A DNA stretch of 10,093 nucleotides from Larix sibirica (lineage: Eukaryota > Streptophyta > Pinopsida > Pinales > Pinaceae), in contig NWUY0304733588.1 of assembly GCA_004151065.3 (NCBI GenBank), forward strand, positions 1-10,093. Reading direction: 5' to 3'. Under the pieces are notes generated by a model that searched no databases, had not been told where the DNA came from, and worked only from the letters and a program-made list of their open reading frames with translations. Positions 1 to 7,100 of this stretch are shown in pieces. The position numbers and the translations under genes are program-made. Every line of letters begins with the position of its first letter. Within the stretch, counting starts at the first letter, position 1.

Positions 1-1440
1 CATGGAGATTCGCCCATTTATTATACATGTAAATTTAGGGGGGGTTCTTAAAATTTTCCCTACAACAAGGGTTAACAACATATAGATATTGAACAAAATA
101 TGGATGTAAAAGAATTGAGATCACTTATAGATTGGAACATATTGCCACCAAGCAACTAGATCTTTGGCATTAGTTGGTTTCTTGTGGTCACCATGACAAA
201 ATGCAAGAGATACATGTCCCTGAAAATGTCAACATCTTCTACACAGGAAAGTTAGAGACTAGAGTAAAATACGAACAAGAGACAACATTTGCAAACATGA
301 TGATTTAAAATAAAAAATTGTAAACTAATGCATAAACGACACCAAACTAATGTCAAAATAAACAAAATTTGAACTTACTCATATTTGTTGAAATTGCTTT
401 TGACAACAGAATATTAGCCTGCAAGAACATAAATATTCATCAAACACATATAAAATATTGATAAGAAGTAATTAAACAAAATAAATAAATTTTTATAAAA
501 GTTAACAAAATAAATAATAATATTTATATACAAATATTATTAAAATATTTATATATCACATTAAAGTAACATATTAAAAAAATCTGAGGAAATTATTTAT
601 ATGAAAATGTATATAAATATTAAAAAATGCAATGATATAATATTTATATATCATATTAAAACAACGTATAAATAAAAAGTTAAAAGTTATTTATGTGAAA
701 TATGATGTAACAAAACATTTATAAGATAAATTTTGAAAGAAATTATGTATTGTTTGTTTAAGGAGGTTCGTTACAATGATGGATAGAAAGGATGACTTAC
801 AATAAGATATTTATAAGAAAAATGTACGGTCACAAAACTGAGGAATCCCTGATAGGAGGCTAAACTCCATGCACTAAAGGGGATAATGAGGAACAAAGTG
901 AGCACTATTTGAAAGAAGCTCAAGATTTACATGATGGTTAAAAAAGCTTTAGTGTTATCAATGTGGATAGAGATAATAAATAAACATACACACTCCAATC
1001 CAATATGTTTGTATGTCTTGGTGATGTGTTGTTTTATATAGCCATTTTGGCAAAGCATTTGCAAATGTTTAGTTATTATGTTTTCATGTTTTAAGCCTTG
1101 TTAATGATTCGTCGTTAGAGGAATGATAAAGGGTATTATTGGTTTATTGTTTTCCTTTTAGAGTTCTATAATACACCCAAGGAGTTTTGTAAATCTCGAA
1201 AGAACTTCAAAGTCCGAACACTGTGTATGTAAATTAAAAAAAAAAAAGAGTTAGTGGAATATGTTTTTGTTAGAAAAATTAATGGAATATTAGGGAGCAT
1301 TAAAATTTGATAGACAACATATATGAGAAAAGAATAATCTTAATTAACATCTCAAATCATTATTTGAACACTAGGGATTTTGGGATGTATGTGGTACAAA
1401 CACACTAACCACCCTAAGTATAATTAGTGGAAAGATTAGA
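1..1440. other. Intergenic AT-rich DNA, no gene seen
   Basis: No ORF with family resemblance is present on either strand. Notable items are a seven-base G run at 38-44, the AT-rich tract at 480-715, and a 12-13-base A run near 1237-1248. The sequence may be old transposon debris, but no diagnostic ends or coding motifs are visible. Confidence 0.6.
480..715. repeat. AT-rich tract with degenerate 95-bp-spaced repeat
   Basis: The sequence is almost entirely A and T. The word aatatttatatatca with similar flanks occurs at 544 and again at 639, followed in both by attaaa-type words. Low complexity limits what can be claimed. This may be a decayed tandem repeat or simple AT-rich drift. Confidence 0.5.
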
Positions 1441-1446
1441 AATGAC

Positions 1447-1600
1447 CAAATGATGAGCTTTTAGTGAAGTATTTGTCACTAATCAAAATGGAAATAATCA
1501 AATGATGAGGTTTTAGTGAAATATTTGTCACTAATCAAAATGGTTCAAGCTCTAATATCAATGTAATCAACCAAAATGGTTCAAGCTCTAGTTCCAATAT
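1447..1600. repeat. Overlapping short tandem duplications (52-bp and 36-bp periods)
   Basis: The segment caaatgatgag...atcaaaatgg at 1447 recurs at 1499 (period 52, few mismatches). The end of the second copy, atcaaaatggttcaagctcta, recurs 36 bp further on as accaaaatggttcaagctcta (about 1570-1590). The region appears to have been built by successive local duplications. Confidence 0.85.
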
Positions 1601-2080
1601 AATGAACAATAATTCATTCACTAAATACCCAACATAAGAAGAACAAATAGTTGAAATTCATAAAGAATGAATAATATAAATAACTAATGAATAAATTAAT
1701 AGATTATTGATAAATGCAATGCCTTGTATTATACCTATATGCATTGACTAGTCATGAAGGTGAATAGTCCTGTTCCTTATGTTTATGACAATATTTATAT
1801 ATTTTATGTCAATTACAATGTTTTTTAATGAATCATCTTCGATTAAATTGCATATTGAAATATTAGCAACATGTAAAGCATTCATAAATTCGACATCGAC
1901 CATGCTATTTTGTCCACTACTAATGTCAACCTTAGCTACCCTATCCACCTTACAAGAAATTTCCAAGGGTAGAATTATAATTTGTTTGGAATTTGCATAA
2001 ATGACAATACTCAACATACAATTGAATGCAAAAATATTAAAAAGTGTCACATTGCCAAAGGATATTGGTTCAATTGTGAA

Positions 2081-2308
2081 GGTTATTGTTTGTTATTCCA
2101 TCCACTAGGGATCCAATCTATAGGAGATGCACCCACTCCCAACAATGTAATTGAGCCAAAGTGCAAGTTTTAGGTGACTTCAATGGAATGAGTAGGTCAT
2201 TGTTTGTTATTCCATCCACTAGGGATCCAATCTATAGGAGATGCACCCACTCCCAACAATGTAGTTGAGCCCAAGTGCAAGTTTTAGGTGACTTCAGTGG
2301 AATGAATA
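2081..2308. repeat. 114-bp tandem duplication (two copies)
   Basis: Positions 2081-2194 and 2195-2308 are adjacent copies of one 114-bp unit with five differences by eye (about 96% identity). The differences are at the fourth base, in gtaattgag/gtagttgag, in gccaaag/gcccaag, in caatgg/cagtgg, and near the end (gagta/gaata). The unit is intergenic and has no recognisable coding sequence. Confidence 0.95.
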
Positions 2309-2401
2309 TACTCCTTGTGATAGCATTTTTGTTAAACATAAATTTATCATTTCTACATAATTAACTCTTCATAACCCATTGGGTCTATGAATGTAAGCCG
2401 C

Positions 2402-2487
2402 TGGTAATTCTTCCTATGTAATGTTGAGGGAAGCATCACTTACATGGTAATTCTTCCTATGTAATGTTGAGGGAAGCATCACTTACA
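2402..2487. repeat. Perfect 43-bp tandem duplication
   Basis: Positions 2402-2444 and 2445-2487 are identical. The unit starts tggtaattcttcc and ends catcacttaca, and the base after copy 2 also continues the repeat. Perfect identity points to a recent duplication. It lies about 90 bp from the 114-bp duplication. Confidence 0.96.
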
Positions 2488-2489
2488 TA

Positions 2490-3600
2490 TTGGGGAAAAA
2501 CGTGTCACATGAGCTCCACCCATGAAATCAAGCCAACAATAAAACACGAAAACAAGCAAGAGATGCAGAAAACATTATTAAGAACTATCTTTGGTATCTT
2601 GCCAATATAGCGCTTTGAGCACAACCTTCAGCAAAACTCCATCGGGAAAGCTCCAAACGCTAAAAGGTCGGAATTATAATGTGGCTATGGAGAAAGAACG
2701 ACTACTTGAGAGAAGGGGATGCCTCCATTCAAAGAAGGCAGTGTCATAAACAAAAGAAGCAAAGAATTTCAAAGAATGACCCCTTGTAAAGCAACTGGAG
2801 TATAAGTTACAAATTGAGTCAATCAGATAAGTAAAGCTCTGTCGTCAACCATATTAGAACAGGGAGCAGGCCCACACGATTTGAATTGGATCATAATTTG
2901 CTGTGAGTGCTCCAACTTGCCACTAGACTGCAGACCGATGGACAATACAACTCTGGTATTTTATGGAGGGGAAATAAAACTTGCAATACAATTATATCAT
3001 GTAGACAAAGTTAGAACAGATTACTGTACCCAGACCAAAGTAGGAAGCTGAGTTTCTCCACATGAGATCTTATGTCATTTACCTGTAGTATTACATGGTG
3101 GATGGGCAAATAGCATGATTTTTTGTCAATGGACCACTACAGGTTGATACAATATAATCATTTTTTTCTAATCTCATTGATACAGTTTTTCTTTAAAAAC
3201 AAGCCTATGACTTTCATGCTTTTATACAATTCTAGACTTAGCTCTATCACAAAGATGACATGTGACATGTCTCATGTTATGAAAATCATATTCTATGTTG
3301 ACATACTTTAGGTGGACCTTCGGTAAATACTAGGTATATGGTCATAGGTCCATGACAGATGCTACACACTCGATATGGAATATAGTTCACTCTGAATAAA
3401 CTACTGATAAGACCATATCGAATGAATATTACTGCTTCAACATCTGCCATGCTCTGAACAAAGTTTCAAACGACTAAAGAGATCATAACAAATAATTATT
3501 ACTTCTTCAACAACTGCAGTAACATGCAATTTGGAAACCAATGCAATGGTTTGAAGTCCATTATTTCTAACATATTTATATAGCTGCAGCCATAAACCAT
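2490..3600. other. Intergenic region downstream of the PP2C gene, no gene seen
   Basis: This stretch is less AT-rich than the far left of the window. It lacks any ORF with recognisable motifs; the short ORFs at 3123-3311 (plus) and 3437-3622 (minus) look random. A small inverted repeat, cgatatgg (3371-3378) with ccatatcg (3413-3420), could form an 8-bp stem. The right end may belong to the PP2C 3' UTR. Confidence 0.5.
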
Positions 3601-3985
3601 GTACACAATCTGTAGCGGGCACTTTGTTTTAATAGAATACTTGAGATTGTTTGCTGATCGTAGCAAGACCACAAACACAAACCCTTATTGCCCACTCACC
3701 GAAAGTCTTCATGTTTCAGTGATGTTTCTGTAAAGCATGACAAGATAATTATATTTAAGCAAACAAATTCTCAATGGCTTTGAAAGTGAAACTAGCCATC
3801 CTTGCTTGAGTTTGTGAAGTGTAAGGAACCTTTGTACTAGGTACAATAGCTGCAGCAGCTGAAAATACTTATACTATTGGATGCTGCATAGAATTCCACC
3901 AAAAAATAAGGGGGGGGTGACCAATCTTCGATCTGTTGCTGGAAAATTTACACATCCAACCACTGGTGCAGATGTAAAGCCATTG
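3600..3985 (-). other. Probable 3' UTR of the PP2C gene (end not determined)
   Basis: Non-coding sequence follows the TAG at 3988-3986. No AATAAA hexamer occurs on the minus strand between 3360 and 3985. The nearest variant is AATAAG at 3689-3684, and AATAAT variants lie near 3550-3580 and 3490-3500. Plant poly(A) signals are loose, so the end given here is only an estimate. An eight-base homopolymer (C on this strand) lies at 3910-3917. Confidence 0.35.
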
Positions 3986-4126
3986 CTACTGCTGGAAGCG
4001 GACAACAATGCATGAAATATCGTCTTTGCTTTTTCTTGCTACTGCATTTTCAGTCAGACACTTTGCTGCCACTTGAGGATCCTTGATTTTTCTAACCAAA
4101 TCGACAGCCTCTTGATTTTTCATGAC
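3986..4126 (-). CDS. PP2C coding exon 5 (residues 246-291 and TAG stop)
   Basis: The exon is 141 nt including the stop at 3988-3986, and it lies in a frame with no long ORF of its own. It follows gttgttttag (AG at 4128-4127) and reads VMKNQEAVDLVRKIKDPQ, then AAKCLTENAVARKSKDD, ISCIVVRFQQ and TAG. The NQEAVD helix, the KDPQxAAK segment and the DDISCIVVRF strand are the standard C-terminus of clade F PP2Cs, and the first Asp of DDISC is the last metal-binding residue. The protein ends within a few residues of the usual family end, so the gene is complete at its 3' side. Confidence 0.95.
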   Translation of the reverse strand, partial: VMKNQEAVDLVRKIKDPQVAAKCLTENAVARKSKDDISCIVVRFQQ

Positions 4127-7100
4127 CTAAAACAACATAAGGAAAGAAAATAGCAAACTTCAGCAGTGTCGTACAACACAAAGTTGCAGGGAAATAAGAC
4201 ATAGATTCAAGCATATAAAATGTAAAAACATTTAGCTTAACACAATCGCTATTGAATATTGGATACAACAGAATGCCACTAAAAACTCCTGTTGACCTAT
4301 TTTGGTCACTTGTGGGCATTTATATAATTTCCTTTCCTTTTTCCATTCTCTTTATTGAATGTTTTACGATGGGTTTCAGCAAGGATCAAGTTCTTTGCAA
4401 CGGTGGATGTAAAATTCATCTTAGTATTATGCCATGCAACAAAGACTCTGCTGAGTTCAAGCAGTTTCCTGGTAGGTTTAATTTAGTTGACATGATTGAA
4501 CTTCAGATTATTTCATTGTTTAAAGGTATTTATATTAATAGTTACATATTATTTACATAGAAGATTTTATTTTTCCAATATGTATTGGTTCACTGGTGAG
4601 GTCAACGGAGTGTTAAGCCATCCACCGTGTTTCCATTCTTGCTATGGTTTGCTGCATTCCTACAGCATGAGTTTCAAAGGGATGAGGCCAGGTGCTACTC
4701 CGGGGCATTTGATAGATAGATACCCCTCAGATCTGGCACCTTGAGGAAAGGAAATCCACTCTTTGCAGTGCAGTTCCTTGAGGCATGTTTCTTTAAGCAC
4801 TTCCAATAAACACTCTTTTGTGAAATCAGATAGAAAGATTAATTACAATACAGTAATAAAAAAATTTCCTAGATGCCTTCTCCAGTAAAATGAGTTGCAA
4901 AAACATATGCATCTAACAGTAACTATGCAAATAAGTCAATGGAAGGAAAAAAATGCCTTGCCTTCCACAATCCATCACTAGCCAAAATGAGAAATTCTAT
5001 GGTTGCATTTATGCTCGTGTCTATCACATCTGGTTCTGAACTTAAATGTTGCTTCAGGCTCCTGTCACCAAATGCACGAGCTACAGCAAGCTGACCATTA
5101 ACTCGAGGTACATCTCCTAAAATACCAACAAAGAACACCATTAAGAATACAGTTTATCCCTGTGCCCATTCAAATGTTAAACTTGACCTAGAACATCAAG
5201 AATAGAATTATAAAATTATAAATCAAAACTATATTCAAGTAGGTTCTCATTAAAATTAATTTCTGCACAGCATTTGTACTGGTACCTGGCAGCAGTGTCA
5301 CAAATCCACCCTTCTTCTCAATGTTTTGGCGTTCCATATTTGGCTCATGATCAACAGTCAGCTGAATAGCATTGCCACTTTGACATAGAACAGCTCTAGA
5401 ATCCCCTATATTTGCTACAAAGAGTTTCTTCCCATCAATTAAAATAGCAGTAACTGCTGTGGAACCACCAGGCCCTAAATCAGCTGCCTTCGCCAAAATT
5501 TTTCCATCAGTCCAGTTGTATGCATTCTTGATGGCACCTGCTGGGTCTGTCCAGAACTTAGGCTGCATTATTATATGAGAGATACTTGTTAGTATTAAAA
5601 TACTTAATCAACGTTTTATGCCAAACTTTGAAAATAGCAACAAAGTGACACCCAGAACAACAAATGACAGAATCAGCTGTAAAAGCTTTTTCCCAGATGT
5701 GCATCAGAGTCACAAATCTCATCTTCGTATCTTACATACAGTTTTTTCTAAAGAGTCATTTTAGAACAATCCTATTCCTATTTTATATAAATCAAGAAGG
5801 AAATTATCAAATTTGATAATGAATTGTAACATTAATGCAATTTTTGCAATAAAGAAATACTATTGTTTTATGCCATGACATGAAATGCTACTACTGGATG
5901 TTTTTTCTTTAGAATGTGACAAGTTTTATGTTGACTAAACAGGGATTATTTTGAACCAAGGCCAGCATATCTGAATCATTTCATATATTTGCATTGTGTC
6001 TGCCTTTCGTAGACTCCTTTGTTCTACTTGTCTTTACTAGAAATTTCGTTAACAAGGACAATGAGAGAATGATAAATGATCATACTTATAATTTTCACAC
6101 TTCTTACTCTCATAGACTAAAACAGGGCTGCAAAGATGAAGTTAATCTTGGTGCTCAAGTTCTTTTTCTAAGATGTCAGATATTCCTTGTGCAGATTCTC
6201 CAACCTTAAATACAGATTGTACCAGATCCGTGAGACCAACACATCTACCTAGTCAGTGGCCAGATGACCCACTTCCACAAGGACCAACACCAGATCAGTG
6301 AGACCAACACATCTACCCAGTCAGTGGCCAGACCAACCTCTGTGCAGGTCTGCCAGCTAACCTACATCTGGCCTCTGAACACCCACCACTAGATTCTTCT
6401 TGGAGGCCTTGAATGTTAGGAGAGTTCCAATTGACTGCTTACAGTGTCCTCGCAGGATTACCTGGCCAAGCCCTCTTAGCTCCAAGCACCCCCAGATGAC
6501 ATTATCAAGCAGCGCATTGGTAGCTTCCGAGTGATTAATATGGCTGTGGATACTTCTTCTCCCTCCTCTACTTTGACATCTATAGCTAATGGCTATTAGT
6601 GGGCTTTATTTTCATCTGTTATTTGTTTAGACTTGCTTGTATCTTTTATTTCTGGTTTCCAGGACTTGCCTTGAGCACTCCCATGGCATGTTGTAACTGG
6701 TGTACTTTTGAGTTCCATTGACCTATCTTTTGGTCACGCATTGACATTAATAAAAATCACTCTTATCGTATCTTGTGTTGTCCCTTAATAGGAATTGGCA
6801 TTCTGATACAGAATCAACATCCAGGACTAACTCTTGCCAATTTAGATCCTCATCTAGGGGTGAGCACTTAGTGCCTATACTTTCTTTTCTATATATGATG
6901 CCAATGTACATCAAGAAATTACACTGTACAAAACAAGTATACAAGAGACACCTCCTATTAATTCCATCTCAGCAACAACAATCTCAGTTATATGCCATGA
7001 ACCATGTAATCAAAATGTACATCAAGAAGTTACAGTGTACAAAACAAGTATTCAAGTGACACTTCCCATTAGTTCCGTTTCAGCAACAGCAATCCCAGTT

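Noticed and set aside
1748-2050. A 100-codon minus-strand ORF, with a 73-codon plus-strand ORF over the same bases
   Set aside because: Neither product has a recognisable motif. The region is AT-rich and repeat-bearing, and both strands are open by chance.
2083-2300. Possible repeat-array or CRISPR-like structure
   Set aside because: There are only two directly adjacent copies without spacers, in a plant-like nuclear context.
4252-4744. Two overlapping plus-strand ORFs (102 and 82 codons)
   Set aside because: They lie wholly inside PP2C intron 4, antisense to the gene, overlap each other in different frames, and show no family features.
6775-7059. A plus-strand ORF of 94 codons through the fold-back element
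   Set aside because: The repeated peptide simply reflects the duplicated 101-nt unit. It is not a protein repeat.
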